Positions 26,059 through 34,172 of a stretch of 34,172 bases of DNA are shown in pieces. A model generated the notes under the pieces. It had not been told where the DNA came from and searched no databases. It saw only the letters and a program-made list of their open reading frames with translations. Origin of the DNA: Bacilli bacterium (lineage in GTDB: Bacteria; Bacillota_I; Bacilli_A; RF39; UBA660); contig JAFQTN010000003.1 of NCBI GenBank assembly GCA_017409025.1, forward strand, positions 1 through 34,172, read 5' to 3'. The stretch's first letter is position 1; the number at the start of each line of letters is the position of its first letter. The translations under genes were made by a program, and so were the position numbers.

Positions 26059-26427
26059 TTATAGCACTTCTTTAGCTAAACTTACGATTTTTGTAAATCC
26101 TGCATCTCTTAATTCACGTGCTACTGGACCCAAAACACGAGTTCCAACTGGGCTCTTATCATCTTTAATGATTACGCAAGCGTTATCGTCAAATTTGATA
26201 TAGCTTCCATCTTCTCTTCTTACTCCGAATTTACTCCTAACAACTACTGCTTTTACAACTTTACCTTTTTTAACATTACCATTAGGAGTTGCTTTTTTTA
26301 CTGTTCCAACAACGATATCTCCGATGTTTCCAGTTTTTACTTTACTTCCACCAAGAACTCTGATTACTGATAATTCACGAGCTCCACAGTTATCTGCCAC
26401 TTTTAAACGGCTTTCTTGTTGTACCAT
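26059..26427 (-). CDS. rplN: 50S ribosomal protein L14
   Basis: 122 residues; lies at the subunit interface and is the docking site of RsfS. Seen: [31 protein letters not shown], and [17 protein letters not shown]. Full-length and typical. Confidence 0.98.
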   Translation of the reverse strand: MVQQESRLKVADNCGARELSVIRVLGGSKVKTGNIGDIVVGTVKKATPNGNVKKGKVVKAVVVRSKFGVRREDGSYIKFDDNACVIIKDDKSPVGTRVLGPVARELRDAGFTKIVSLAKEVL

Positions 26428-26446
26428 TTTATTTCCTCCTTCCGAA

Positions 26447-26707
26447 CTAAAGAATTATAGCTTTCTCAATTATTTCAGCTAATTCATATCTTTTAGTTTT
26501 AGATAATGGTCTAGTTGCAACTAGACGAACTTTATCTCCTACTTTTGCAAGATTTTCTTCGTCATGAGCTGTATATTTTTTAGAGTATTTAACTCTTTTT
26601 TTGTATATTGGATCTTTTTTGTAAGTTTCAACTTTAACTGTGATAGTTTTTTCAGCTTTATCGCTTACAACAACGCCAATTAATTCACGTTTAATATTTT
26701 CATTCAT
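26447..26707 (-). CDS. rpsQ: 30S ribosomal protein S17
   Basis: 86-residue OB-fold protein. Seen: [19 protein letters not shown], the [15 protein letters not shown] loop, and [17 protein letters not shown]. 14 bases after rpmC; AGGAGGACGTC before ATG. Confidence 0.98.
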   Translation of the reverse strand: MNENIKRELIGVVVSDKAEKTITVKVETYKKDPIYKKRVKYSKKYTAHDEENLAKVGDKVRLVATRPLSKTKRYELAEIIEKAIIL

Positions 26708-26721
26708 AATGACGTCCTCCT

Positions 26722-26916
26722 CTAACCTTCTATTTCTCTTTCTCTAAGAATTGTTTTTAATCTAGCAACAGTTTTTCTTAGTTCTCTGATTCTTGAAGGA
26801 TTTTCTAGAGATCCAGTTGCTTGTTTCATTCTTAAATTAAATAACTCTTCTTTTGATTCAGCAATCTTTTTGTTTATTTCTTCAGTGGATAATTTTCTAA
26901 TTTCATTAGTTTTCAT
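26722..26916 (-). CDS. rpmC: 50S ribosomal protein L29
   Basis: 64 residues, two-helix protein beside the exit tunnel. Starts [20 protein letters not shown], with the conserved [12 protein letters not shown] and [16 protein letters not shown]. The ATG at 26916 is preferred, with GGTGAAA just upstream; in-frame GTG codons at 26925-26928 lack spacing. Overlaps the rplP end by 11 bases. Confidence 0.97.
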   Translation of the reverse strand: MKTNEIRKLSTEEINKKIAESKEELFNLRMKQATGSLENPSRIRELRKTVARLKTILREREIEG

Positions 26917-27334
26917 TATTTTCACCACTTTCTTTTTTTACAAATTTTGTTTTTATTGGTAACTTGTGAGATGCAAGTCTTAATGCTTCTCTTGCGATAT
27001 CTTCAGTTACTTCTCCAATTTCAAACATAATTTTTCCTTGTTTTACTACGGCTACCCAAACTTCTGGATTTCCTTTACCTTTACCTTGTCTTGTTTCTAA
27101 AGGTTTTTTAGTTAATGATAAGTTAGGGAATATATTAATCCATACTTTACCACCACGTTTCATATATCTTGTCATAGCAATTCTGGCTGCTTCGATTTGA
27201 TTTGATGTAATCCAAGCACCTTCTTGTGCCATTAATCCATATGTTCCAAAATGTAATTCTGTATTACCTTTTGCTTTTCCTTCGTATTTTAGACGGAAAG
27301 TTTTTCTATGTTTAGTTCTTTTTGGCATTAACAT
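26906..27334 (-). CDS. rplP: 50S ribosomal protein L16
   Basis: 142 residues; near the A site and essential for assembly. Starts [20 protein letters not shown], with GGGAGG 8 bases before this ATG. Seen: [33 protein letters not shown] and [14 protein letters not shown]. Overlaps rpsC by 23 bases and rpmC by 11. Confidence 0.98.
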   Translation of the reverse strand: MLMPKRTKHRKTFRLKYEGKAKGNTELHFGTYGLMAQEGAWITSNQIEAARIAMTRYMKRGGKVWINIFPNLSLTKKPLETRQGKGKGNPEVWVAVVKQGKIMFEIGEVTEDIAREALRLASHKLPIKTKFVKKESGENNEN

Positions 27335-27980
27335 GAGAATTACCTCCCTTATCTTCTAAAATTTCTCCTTTATATATCCATACTTTTACACCGATTTTCC
27401 CATATGTTGTGTCTGCTTCAGATGTTGCATAATCGATGTTAGCTCTTAGTGTATGTAATGGAGTAGTTCCTTCTGAGTATCCTTCTCCACGAGCGATATC
27501 TGCTCCACCAAGACGACCAGATACTAAAGTTTTAATTCCTTTTGCTCCAGCTTTCATTGTATTTCTGATTGCTTTCTTTTGAGCAACTCTGAATGATACA
27601 CGATTTTCAATACTGTGAGCTATATTATCAGCAACTAGTTGAGCTACTAAATCTGGGTTCTTAACTTCAACTACTGAAATTTGAACATTTTCACCAACTA
27701 ATTTTGATACTTCTTTTTTAACGTTTTCTATTTCAGTACCACTTTGACCGATTATTAATCCTGGACGAGATGCATTAATAAATACTTCTGTTCTTTTTGA
27801 GTTTCTTTCGATAATAACGTTAGCGATTCCAGCAGTTTTGAATTTCTTCATTAAATACTTACGAATCTTAACATCATTACTTAGATATTTAGAGAATTCT
27901 TTATTTCCAGCATACCATTTAGATTGCCAATCTTTATTGATACCAATTCTAAGTCCGATTGGACTGACTTTTTGTCCCAC
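27312..27980 (-). CDS. rpsC: 30S ribosomal protein S3
   Basis: 222 residues at the mRNA entry channel. Seen: [22 protein letters not shown] domain with [16 protein letters not shown] (about 73-88), and the C-domain [20 protein letters not shown] and [14 protein letters not shown]. Overlap of 23 bases with rplP suggests coupling. Confidence 0.98.
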   Translation of the reverse strand: MGQKVSPIGLRIGINKDWQSKWYAGNKEFSKYLSNDVKIRKYLMKKFKTAGIANVIIERNSKRTEVFINASRPGLIIGQSGTEIENVKKEVSKLVGENVQISVVEVKNPDLVAQLVADNIAHSIENRVSFRVAQKKAIRNTMKAGAKGIKTLVSGRLGGADIARGEGYSEGTTPLHTLRANIDYATSEADTTYGKIGVKVWIYKGEILEDKGGNSHVNAKKN

Positions 27981-27998
27981 TTCGGTTCCTCCTTTATT

Positions 27999-28346
27999 TT
28001 ACTTATTTAGTTCACTTACTATTATAGTAATGTGACTAGTTTTATGATCATTTCTTCCAACATGTCCTCTTGAATCCATTTTTGCTCTTTTCATAACAAT
28101 TCCTTCATCAACATAACATGTTTTTACAAATAAATTTTCTTCTTTTAATTTAAAATTATTTACAGCGTTACTTGTAGCTGATTTTAAAACTTTTTCAATA
28201 ACTCTAGCAGCTTTTTGTGGTTGATTTCTTAGGATAGCAAAAGCTTCATTTACGCCTTTACCTCTTATTAAATCAATTATTAATCTTGTTTTTCTAGGAG
28301 CTATTCTTATTGTTTTAGCTACTGCTTTTGCTTCAGTTCTTTCCAT
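27999..28346 (-). CDS. rplV: 50S ribosomal protein L22
   Basis: 115 residues; the loop reaches into the exit tunnel. Seen: AKTIRIAPRKTRLIIDLIRG, AARVIEKVLKSATSNA, RAKMDSRGHVGRNDHKTSHI. Two adjacent ATG codons occur at 28346 and 28349; AGGAGG lies 6 bases before the inner one, which I prefer. Confidence 0.97.
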   Translation of the reverse strand: MERTEAKAVAKTIRIAPRKTRLIIDLIRGKGVNEAFAILRNQPQKAARVIEKVLKSATSNAVNNFKLKEENLFVKTCYVDEGIVMKRAKMDSRGHVGRNDHKTSHITIIVSELNK

Positions 28347-28367
28347 CATAGTCCTCCTTATAAGTTA

Positions 28368-28634
28368 CTATTTTTTGTCTGCGCCGTGTCCACCAAATTT
28401 ACGAGTTAATGAGAATTCTCCAAGTTTGTGTCCTACCATATCTTCAGTTACATAAACTGGAATAAATTCTTTACCATTGTGCACTGCAAATGTGTGACCA
28501 ATAAAATCAGGATAAATAGTTGAACGACGAGACCAAGTTTTAATAACTTCTTTTTTTCCTGTTTCATTAAGTAGTTTTACTTTTTTTAATAGTCTATCAA
28601 AGACATAAGGTCCTTTTTTTAAACTTCTTGCCAT
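28368..28634 (-). CDS. rpsS: 30S ribosomal protein S19
   Basis: 88-residue head protein. Starts [19 protein letters not shown]; conserved [20 protein letters not shown] and [17 protein letters not shown]. The ribosome site is AAAGGATGATTAAAAA, somewhat weaker than its neighbours. TAG stop. Confidence 0.98.
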   Translation of the reverse strand: MARSLKKGPYVFDRLLKKVKLLNETGKKEVIKTWSRRSTIYPDFIGHTFAVHNGKEFIPVYVTEDMVGHKLGEFSLTRKFGGHGADKK

Positions 28635-28654
28635 TTTTTAATCATCCTTTCTTA

Positions 28655-29485
28655 TTATTTCTTACGACGAGTCACAATATATTTGTTAGATTCTTTTTTG
28701 TTTTTTCTTGTCTTTAATCCAAGTGCTGGTTTACCCCATGGAGTCATTGGTCCGCTTCTACCGATTGGTGCACGTCCTTCTCCACCACCATGTGGGTGAT
28801 CGTTAGGGTTCATAACTGATCCACGTACTGTTGGTTTGATACCCATATGTCTTTTTCTTCCTGCTTTTCCAACTTTAACTAATGAATAGTCTTCGTTTCC
28901 AATTACACCGATTGTTGCACGACAAGTTCCTAATATTTTTCTTGTTTCGCCACTAGCTAATCTTATTAAAACATATTTGTCTTCACGACCTAAGATTTGA
29001 GCACCAGCTCCGGCACTTCTTACTAATTGGCCACCTTTTCCTGGTTTTAATTCAACATTGTGAATAAATGTACCTACTGGAATATTCATAATTGGTAATG
29101 TGTTACCAACTTTGATATCAGCATTTTCTCCAGATTCAACTATTTCTCCAACAGTTAATCCTTTAGGAGCTAAGATATATGCTTTTTCACCATCTTTATA
29201 AGTGATTAGAGCTATATTTGCACTTCTATTTGGATCGTATTCAATGCTAGATACGATAGCTGTAATCCCATCTTTAATTCTTTTGAAATCAATTAAACGG
29301 TATTTTCTTTTAACTCCACCGCTACGGTGTCTTACTGTTATTTTTCCTTGGTTATTACGACCATCAGTTTTCTTCTTTGTAACTACTAGACTTTTTTCAG
29401 GAGTTGTTTTAGTTATTTCGCTACTTTTTAAATAGCTCATATTTCTTTGACCGTTAGTGTTTGATTTTAATACTCTTATTGCCAT
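28655..29485 (-). CDS. rplB: 50S ribosomal protein L2
   Basis: 276 residues; needed for peptidyl-transferase centre formation. Seen: [38 protein letters not shown], and the key loop [20 protein letters not shown] with the conserved His. Standard length. Confidence 0.98.
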   Translation of the reverse strand: MAIRVLKSNTNGQRNMSYLKSSEITKTTPEKSLVVTKKKTDGRNNQGKITVRHRSGGVKRKYRLIDFKRIKDGITAIVSSIEYDPNRSANIALITYKDGEKAYILAPKGLTVGEIVESGENADIKVGNTLPIMNIPVGTFIHNVELKPGKGGQLVRSAGAGAQILGREDKYVLIRLASGETRKILGTCRATIGVIGNEDYSLVKVGKAGRKRHMGIKPTVRGSVMNPNDHPHGGGEGRAPIGRSGPMTPWGKPALGLKTRKNKKESNKYIVTRRKK

Positions 29486-29502
29486 TTTATTTCCTCCTTT
29501 TT

Positions 29503-29781
29503 CTAGTCAAAATTAATTGAATTACCTTCTGCTAACTTAACGATAGCTCTTTTATATTTGTCAGCATATCCAGTATATTTTCCAACTCTTCTTTTCTTTG
29601 GATGAGAGTTAGCTGTTGTAATACTTTCAACTTTTACTTTGAAGATACTTTCAATTGCTTGTTTAATTTCTGTTTTGTTGGCTCTTGGATCTACTTTAAA
29701 AGCATATTTGTTCTCATTAGCCATCATTGCAGATTTTTCTGTTATTATTGGTGCATAAATGATATCGAACTTCTTATTCAT
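29503..29781 (-). CDS. rplW: 50S ribosomal protein L23
   Basis: 92 residues at the tunnel exit; docking site for trigger factor and SRP. Seen: [38 protein letters not shown], and a [18 protein letters not shown] loop. Overlaps rplD by 8 bases; TAG stop. Confidence 0.97.
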   Translation of the reverse strand: MNKKFDIIYAPIITEKSAMMANENKYAFKVDPRANKTEIKQAIESIFKVKVESITTANSHPKKRRVGKYTGYADKYKRAIVKLAEGNSINFD

Positions 29782-30406
29782 TTCCTAGCACCTCCTCTAA
29801 TTTGTTTAATGCATTTTCAGTAATTACCATTTTGTCTGAATTTACTACATCATAAACATTAACTTCATTAGGTAATACGATTTTTACGTTTCCTAAGTTT
29901 CTTGAAGCTAAGCAAACATTTTCTGTTAATTCTTCAACTACTAGTAATACTTTTTTATTTGTTAATTCTAATTTATTTAATAGATTAACCATTTCTTTAG
30001 TTTTGTTAGTTTCAAAGTTAATTGCTTCTACTATCATTAATTCTTTATCTAATACTTTATAAGATAAAGCTGATTTTAAGGCTAATCTTCTAACTTTTCT
30101 ATTTTGTTTTTTAGAATAGTCTCTTGGTTTTGGTCCAAATGCTATTCCACCTTTTCTCCATTGAACTGCTCTAATACTTCCTTGTCTTGCATTACCAGTT
30201 CCTTTTTGTCTCCAAGGTTTTCTTCCACCACCAGAAACTTCTGCTCTAGTTTTTGTAGAATGTGTTCCTTGTCTTTCGTTGTTTTGTGCTAATACGATAG
30301 CATCATGTAGTACTACATCGTTTGGTTCTATACCAAATACGTTATCATTTAATTTAATATCCTTTACCTTTTCACCATTTATATTTAATAGTTCTAATTT
30401 AGACAT
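29774..30406 (-). CDS. rplD: 50S ribosomal protein L4
   Basis: 210 residues; its loop reaches the tunnel, and in many bacteria L4 represses its own operon. Seen: THSTKTRAEVSGGGRKPWRQ, KGTGNARQGSIRAVQWRKGG and FGPKPRDYS. The ATG at 30406 is chosen, with AAGGAGG 5 bases upstream. The earlier in-frame ATGs (30427, 30424) precede that site and add MMKKEDI. Confidence 0.97.
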   Translation of the reverse strand: MSKLELLNINGEKVKDIKLNDNVFGIEPNDVVLHDAIVLAQNNERQGTHSTKTRAEVSGGGRKPWRQKGTGNARQGSIRAVQWRKGGIAFGPKPRDYSKKQNRKVRRLALKSALSYKVLDKELMIVEAINFETNKTKEMVNLLNKLELTNKKVLLVVEELTENVCLASRNLGNVKIVLPNEVNVYDVVNSDKMVITENALNKLEEVLGNE

Positions 30407-30459
30407 AATATCCTCCTTTTTCATCACAAATTATTTAAGTATTATTTTGGTAACTATAA

Positions 30460-31221
30460 TTATTCAGCTACTGTTTCGTCTTGTGATGATTCTTCATTAG
30501 TTTCTTCAGCAACTGTTTCAGTTACTTCTTCAGTAGTAACAACTTCTTCTGTTTCATCAACATAAGTAATTAATTCTACTTTTTCGTTAACTTTGTCAGC
30601 ATTTTTAACTGCTGTTTTAATTAAAACTAATGATTTTTTAGGTCCAGGGACATTTCCTTTAACTAAGATAACGTTATTATTTAAATCGATTTGTACTATT
30701 TCTAGATTTTGAATTGTAACTTGTTCAGAACCCATATGTCCAGGCATTTTCTTTCCTGGGATAACTCTCATAGGTAACAATGTTCCTAATGACCCAACAC
30801 CACGATGATATTGGCTACCGTGTCCCATTGGTCCACGTGATTGATTCCAACGTTTAATAACACCTTGGAACCCTTTTCCTTTAGAAGTGCCGGTTACATC
30901 AACCATTTCTCCTTCAGCAAAAATATCTGCTTTTACTTCACATCCAAGTGAATAATTGCTAACATCTACACCTCTAATTTCTCTTAAGAAGCGCTTAGGG
31001 GTAGTGTTTGCTTTCTTTAAATGACCTTGTTCTGGTTTGTTAGCTAACTTTTCTCTCTTATTAAATGCAGCTAATTGGATTGCTTCATAACCATCTTTTT
31101 CTTTAGTTTTGATTTGACTAACGATATTTGGTTCAACTTCAATTACTGTCACTGGAATAAGAGTTCCATTTTTAGCAAATACAGATGTCATTCCGATCTT
31201 ACGACCTAAGATTCCTTTCAT
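30460..31221 (-). CDS. rplC: 50S ribosomal protein L3 with acidic C-terminal tail
   Basis: 253 residues, about 44 more than the Bacillus form. The core is complete: [55 protein letters not shown] (the loop near the peptidyl-transferase centre) and [14 protein letters not shown]. After about residue 212 follows a low-complexity tail of Glu, Val, Thr and Ser (for example [16 protein letters not shown]), an unusual charge for a ribosomal protein. AGGAGG is 5 bases before ATG. Confidence 0.97.
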   Translation of the reverse strand: MKGILGRKIGMTSVFAKNGTLIPVTVIEVEPNIVSQIKTKEKDGYEAIQLAAFNKREKLANKPEQGHLKKANTTPKRFLREIRGVDVSNYSLGCEVKADIFAEGEMVDVTGTSKGKGFQGVIKRWNQSRGPMGHGSQYHRGVGSLGTLLPMRVIPGKKMPGHMGSEQVTIQNLEIVQIDLNNNVILVKGNVPGPKKSLVLIKTAVKNADKVNEKVELITYVDETEEVVTTEEVTETVAEETNEESSQDETVAE

Positions 31222-31244
31222 TTTTTCCTCCTATGTTTTTTTTA

Positions 31245-31553
31245 TTATAATTTGATTTGGATATCAACACCACTTGGTAAGTCTAGATGTTGTAATGCAT
31301 CTATAGTTTCCTTACTTGGGTTATTGATATCAATAAGTCTCTTGTGAGTTCTCATTTCGAATTGTTCACGAGAATCTTTATATTTGTGAACAGCTCTTAA
31401 GATTGTATACTTTTGAACTTCAGTTGGTAGTGGTACTGGTCCACTTACAACTCCACCAGTTCTCTTTACAGTTTCTACTATTTTAGCAGCAGCTTTATCT
31501 AGAGTTCTGTGTTCATAAGCTTTTAACTTAATTCTCACTTTTGTGCTTGACAT
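31245..31553 (-). CDS. rpsJ: 30S ribosomal protein S10
   Basis: 102 residues; also the NusE antitermination partner of NusB. Starts [20 protein letters not shown]; conserved [34 protein letters not shown] and [14 protein letters not shown] lies 8 bases before the ATG at 31553. The reading frame stays open a further 38 codons upstream (to 31667), but that part is the structured leader and was not included. First gene of the S10-spc-alpha operon. Confidence 0.98.
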   Translation of the reverse strand: MSSTKVRIKLKAYEHRTLDKAAAKIVETVKRTGGVVSGPVPLPTEVQKYTILRAVHKYKDSREQFEMRTHKRLIDINNPSKETIDALQHLDLPSGVDIQIKL

Positions 31554-31681
31554 TATTGATTCCTCCCTTCGCCTATATCTAGTATAGACTTGCTCCGAGC
31601 AAATTACCTGATATTCCAGTTTTATATTAACAACTCTTCCTGGTGTATCAGCAACTTCGCCCATCATAGCCAGTCACACAG
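31554..31681 (-). promoter_or_regulatory. Structured leader of the S10 operon
   Basis: About 130 nt of 5' leader. Minus-strand structures: a nested hairpin CTGATA (31646-31651) CA CCAG ... CTGG AA TATCAG (31608-31613); a tight hairpin TTGCT-CGG-AGCAA next to it; and GTCTATA-CTAGA-TATAGGC immediately before the ribosome site GGGAGG. A likely place for L4-mediated autogenous control, inferred from S10 operons elsewhere. It is open in the rpsJ frame with two ATGs at its 5' end. Confidence 0.6.
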
Positions 31682-31687
31682 TTAATA

Positions 31688-31716
31688 ATTATACAGGAAA
31701 ATTATATGAAAATCAA
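31688..31716 (-). promoter_or_regulatory. Main promoter of the S10 operon
   Basis: Minus strand: -35 TTGATT (31711-31716), 17-base spacer, -10 TATAAT (31688-31693). Predicted start near 31681. An AT-rich T-tract region (31720-31780) lies upstream and could act as an UP element. Confidence 0.8.
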
Positions 31717-31785
31717 TAGTTTTTATGCATTTTTTTAATTTTTTTTACACTTTTTTTAAGAGAACTTTTTTTACCATTTTTTTAT

Positions 31786-31826
31786 AAAAAAAATAGGTTT
31801 TTATTTTATTTTTACCTATTTTTTTT
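31786..31826 (-). terminator. Terminator of the PTPS-related membrane gene
   Basis: Arms AAAAAAAATAGGT and ACCTATTTTTTTT (31786-31798 and 31814-31826) around a 15-base AT loop, T-run on either strand. It overlaps the stop codon at 31812. The strong part of the stem is short (ATAGGT), so efficiency is uncertain. Confidence 0.65.
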
Positions 31827-33503
31827 ATTTTTTTTATATATTAATGCAAATATACATGAAAATATTGTTATTATACTTATATAATTAGAAATTTTATTAG
31901 CAATTGTTCCTTCATATTGTACTTCTAAAATGCCACTCTCTTCTACTTCTAATTCTATAAAACCTTTTTCATTTTCTTTATATTTTACTTTTTTTAATTC
32001 TTTATCTGTTTGTAATTTTATTGAATAACCTAAATAGTATAGTCTTGGAAGTTCTATTACAACCGGTGTTTCTGATTCTAATTTTATATTTGCTTTTAAA
32101 TATGGGGTTTCTTTTTCAAGTATATCAATATTAGCTTTACCATTTTTTATTATTATTTCTTTATTTCTCTTTTCAAAATATTCAATATTTTCAATAGTCT
32201 TTTGAGGAAGATATTCTTTTTGAACTCCCATTGATATTTCCGTTGGATAATATGGTTTAGTAACTCGTTCTCTTGGTATTGTTGATGCTCCAAATAGTAC
32301 TATAAAAAGGCCTATTATGCATACTATTGTTTTTTTGTGTGGACTATCAATTATTTTGGTAAAGTATCCTGATAATATGGATGAACAAAATCCTATTATA
32401 CCGCACATTCTCCATGGAAATTGAATCATTTTAATAAATGATGGCATTATTGCCCATGGAAAATATTTAGTTGAAATAAAAGTTGAAACTATTAATATTA
32501 CCAATACACTCCAAAATATATATTTTTTTTCTTTTTTAAAGATTTGTTTATTAAAATGGATTGTTATTAGTGTCATATATATTATGACATAATTCATATA
32601 TACTTCTACTCCGTTTGGAGTTTTAATTTTTATTATAAAGAAATCTTTTAAACTTAGTGCATTTTCTTTTATTGTTTTTATCGTATACATTGTTTCTTGA
32701 TTAAAGACAACATAATTACCATAAAATTTATGTTCTAATAGTGGTACTAGGAATGGACTTGAAATTAATAGTATCAATATTGAAGCAAATATTAATTTTT
32801 TTATTATTTCCTTTTTAAATACTTTTTTAAAAAATATTAGAAAGACTATAATTATGAACATGGTTATATATATTGATAATACTAGATGACAATTAATCAA
32901 TCCTACGTATCCTAATGTAAATAAAATGTAGAATTTCTTTTTAGCGCCAAAAAAAAGTTCATACAATCCCCAAAATACCAAAGGTATAAAAATAAAAGTT
33001 AAAGATTCTGCAATAGCTATTCTAACATATATATTAGTTATAAAATAAACAGAAGATATATACGAAATAGCACTAATTATCGCAACGGTATTATCATTAG
33101 ATACTCTTTTTACAAATTTGTACATCATTAGTGATGATAAGAAAAAAATTATAATTTGTAAAAAAGGTAATGCCAAGATGCTATTTACTTTTATTATTTG
33201 AAAAAAATATGCTAAATATGATGTCAAATAATAAGATAATGGTGGATAAAAAATTCCTGTTCCGTATCCAAAGGAATTAGCAATATTTCCACCAAATACT
33301 TTTGGAATGATAAAATCTAATTTTAATATATTGATATTTGATTGATTTAAAAGAAAATTGGTTACGTGGAAATCGTAGTCATGTCCTGATGATACTTTAT
33401 TCCCTAGTAGTGGAAAAACTAATATTATAGTTGTTAATAATATTATTATCATAGGAACATTTTTCTTTATTATTCTTTTAAATTGCTCCATACATTGTTT
33501 CAT
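31812..33503 (-). CDS. PTPS-related/YfhO-like GT-C membrane protein
   Basis: 563-residue polytopic membrane protein of the 6-pyruvoyl-tetrahydropterin-synthase-related membrane family (a name of convenience; not a PTPS enzyme), related to YfhO-like GT-C glycosyltransferases. Seen: TM1 about 15-34, the first-loop motif SGHDYDFHVTN (39-49), then FGGNIANSFGYGTGIFYPPL, ten or so further hydrophobic segments, and an outside domain (about 420-540) before a last membrane segment and a basic tail KKNKKNR. Start ATG at 33503 with AGGAAAAG 6 bases before it. A TTG at 33521 is in frame but within that site region. The start lies inside the 42-residue ORF upstream. Probably modifies surface polymers or lipids; substrate unknown. 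Confidence 0.75.
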   Translation of the reverse strand: MKQCMEQFKRIIKKNVPMIIILLTTIILVFPLLGNKVSSGHDYDFHVTNFLLNQSNINILKLDFIIPKVFGGNIANSFGYGTGIFYPPLSYYLTSYLAYFFQIIKVNSILALPFLQIIIFFLSSLMMYKFVKRVSNDNTVAIISAISYISSVYFITNIYVRIAIAESLTFIFIPLVFWGLYELFFGAKKKFYILFTLGYVGLINCHLVLSIYITMFIIIVFLIFFKKVFKKEIIKKLIFASILILLISSPFLVPLLEHKFYGNYVVFNQETMYTIKTIKENALSLKDFFIIKIKTPNGVEVYMNYVIIYMTLITIHFNKQIFKKEKKYIFWSVLVILIVSTFISTKYFPWAIMPSFIKMIQFPWRMCGIIGFCSSILSGYFTKIIDSPHKKTIVCIIGLFIVLFGASTIPRERVTKPYYPTEISMGVQKEYLPQKTIENIEYFEKRNKEIIIKNGKANIDILEKETPYLKANIKLESETPVVIELPRLYYLGYSIKLQTDKELKKVKYKENEKGFIELEVEESGILEVQYEGTIANKISNYISIITIFSCIFALIYKKNKKNR

Positions 33504-33606
33504 ATAATGCTTTTCCTGCAAAAAATCCTACTACTATACATAGTACTAATACTATTATTGTTATTATTATTTCTTTTTTGTTTATATTCATTTTATTCTT
33601 TTTCAT
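33478..33606 (-). CDS. 42-residue single-TM small membrane protein
   Basis: A short ORF, easily missed: starts MKKNKMNINKKEIIITIIVL, ends FFAGKALYETMYGAI. A basic cytoplasmic N-terminus (1-11), one membrane segment (about 13-30), and a short outside tail with GKALYE. GGAGG lies 6 bases before the ATG at 33606, and an extended -10 lies just upstream. Its 3' end overlaps the next gene's first 26 bases in another frame, a layout of coupled translation. Family unknown; perhaps a partner of the GT-C protein downstream. Confidence 0.65.
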   Translation of the reverse strand: MKKNKMNINKKEIIITIIVLVLCIVVGFFAGKALYETMYGAI

Positions 33607-33616
33607 ATGTTCCTCC

Positions 33617-33636
33617 ATATGATAAGTATATCATAT
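33617..33636 (-). promoter_or_regulatory. Promoter with perfect palindrome before the 42-residue ORF
   Basis: The minus strand has extended -10 TGATATACT within the perfect 8-4-8 palindrome ATATGATA-N4-TATCATAT. The predicted start is near 33618, just before GGAGG at 33612-33616. The palindrome could be an operator or a 5' stem. It overlaps the end region of the upstream small gene by none (that gene stops at 33639). Confidence 0.5.
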
Positions 33637-33638
33637 AA

Positions 33639-33905
33639 TTATTTATTTTGGTTAATTTCTTTTAATTTTTTTTCAAATGCTGGCAAACCATATTCAGAAT
33701 TATAATAATTTGGAAATTCGTTTAAATGTGCTAAGGCAATTTTTGCTGTAATTAATAGATTATTATTTGTTACATTAGTAACTGGATCTATTAATCCATG
33801 TTCTAACTCTATATTAATTCCTGTTATAAAATCTGTTAGTGAAAATTTAGTAAAGTCTATGTTTAGTTTATTCGCAACTTCTAATATATCTTTCAATTTA
33901 AACAT
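33639..33905 (-). CDS. Small soluble protein, DUF5661-like
   Basis: 88 residues, soluble. The core ELEHGLIDPVTNVTNN (about 33-48) followed by TAKIALAHLNEFPNYYNSEY (about 53-72) matches, as I recall it, the pattern of DUF5661 proteins (uncharacterised). AAGGTGAT is 5 bases before ATG. It lies directly after the rRNA operon terminator, with its own -10 box. Function unknown. Confidence 0.65.
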   Translation of the reverse strand: MFKLKDILEVANKLNIDFTKFSLTDFITGINIELEHGLIDPVTNVTNNNLLITAKIALAHLNEFPNYYNSEYGLPAFEKKLKEINQNK

Positions 33906-33919
33906 AATATCACCTTTAT

Positions 33920-33925
33920 ATTATA
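33920..33925 (-). promoter_or_regulatory. -10 box of the DUF5661-like gene
   Basis: Minus strand TATAAT, 14 bases before the ATG at 33905. The -35 zone falls in the U-tract of the rRNA terminator with no clear hexamer. Confidence 0.45.
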
Positions 33926-33937
33926 TGATATACAAAT

Positions 33938-33976
33938 TAAAAAAACCCTAAAATAGATTATTACCTATTTTGGGGC
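33938..33976 (-). terminator. Terminator of the rRNA operon
   Basis: Minus strand CCCCAAAATAG ... CTATTTTAGGG with one mismatch and an 8-base loop, followed by seven T. It lies about 12 bases after the 5S 3' end. Confidence 0.88.
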
Positions 33977-33986
33977 ATAAAAAAAA

Positions 33987-34091
33987 TATTGGCAATTTCC
34001 TATTTTCGCTTTCACTATCGTCGGCGTTTAAGTGCTTAACTTCTGTGTTCGGTATGGGTACAGGTGAGCCACCTAGCTATTTTCACCAATA
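33987..34091 (-). rRNA. rrf: 5S ribosomal RNA
   Basis: On the minus strand the highly conserved segment CCCATACCGAACACAGAAGT is present, followed by TAAGC and CGCCGACGATAGTG. The ends TATTGG and CCAATA pair as helix I. About 105 nt, slightly short for a Bacillota 5S (110-117); exact ends may shift by a few bases. Confidence 0.93.
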
Positions 34092-34156
34092 TATTTTTTC
34101 TTTATTATTTTTCCAAGTTCTCTGAAAACAAGATAATGCGATCATTCAAATTATTT

Positions 34157-34172
34157 GGGATTAAATCCTCAA
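34157..34172 (-). rRNA. rrl: 3' end of 23S rRNA (partial)
   Basis: The window edge on the minus strand reads TTGAGGATTTAATCCC, like the end of 23S in Bacilli (...GATCGAGGACTTAACC). The 65-base spacer to 5S (34092-34156) includes TTATCTTGTTTTCAGAGAAC, typical of Bacillota rRNA spacers. Most of 23S lies outside the window. Confidence 0.7.

Noticed and set aside
31554-31667. S10 with a 38-residue N-terminal extension
   Set aside because: S10 starts conserved at [12 protein letters not shown] with a strong site; the extension coincides with the structured leader.

Overview
The window is AT-rich, low-GC Gram-positive (Bacillota) chromosome. The S10-spc-alpha ribosomal operon order, the AGGAGG/AGGTGAT ribosome binding sites, the L-lactate dehydrogenase, the UgtP/MGDG-synthase-type glycolipid glycosyltransferase and the elongator tRNA-Met all fit Bacilli. 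A gut lineage such as RF39 or Erysipelotrichales-like bacteria is my inference from composition and gene style, not proven. The standard genetic code is used: TGG encodes Trp, TAA dominates as stop, and TGA ends at least murC and one small membrane gene.

Left part (1-9.7 kb): murC (-) is divergent from a SpoVB-like flippase (+) that appears leaderless. A CarD-type RNA polymerase-binding regulator (-) follows; its leader holds a hairpin plus U-tract. It is divergent from a GT-C-like membrane protein (+). Then comes a block of minus-strand envelope genes: an OmpR-type response regulator, its histidine kinase, a small charged helical protein, and four unrecognised small integral membrane proteins. 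A lone coiled-coil/two-TM protein follows upstream. The same direct repeat (TTTACC-N5-TTTACC/T) lies upstream of two of these units and is a good candidate for the response-regulator site.

Middle (9.8-17.4 kb): ldh (-) is divergent from a glycolipid glycosyltransferase plus an ASCH-domain gene (+). Next are tRNA-Met (-), an M29 aminopeptidase and ligA (-), then an unrecognised acidic 452-residue protein (-) flanked on both sides by an exact 34-bp repeat that works as a terminator hairpin.

Right part (17.4-31.7 kb): one long minus-strand ribosomal operon runs from rpsJ to rplQ. It includes secY, adk, map, infA, rpmJ and rpoA. The L30 gene (rpmD) is missing from its usual place between rpsE and rplO. 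The operon has a strong promoter and a structured leader of about 130 nt. Upstream of it are a PTPS-related/YfhO-like GT-C membrane protein, a previously easy-to-miss 42-residue single-TM ORF that overlaps it, a small DUF5661-like gene, and the 3' end of an rRNA operon (5S and the last bases of 23S).

No insertion sequence, prophage, CRISPR array or origin is seen. No gene-free stretch exceeds 300 bases; the longest (31554-31811) holds the S10 leader, its promoter and a terminator.
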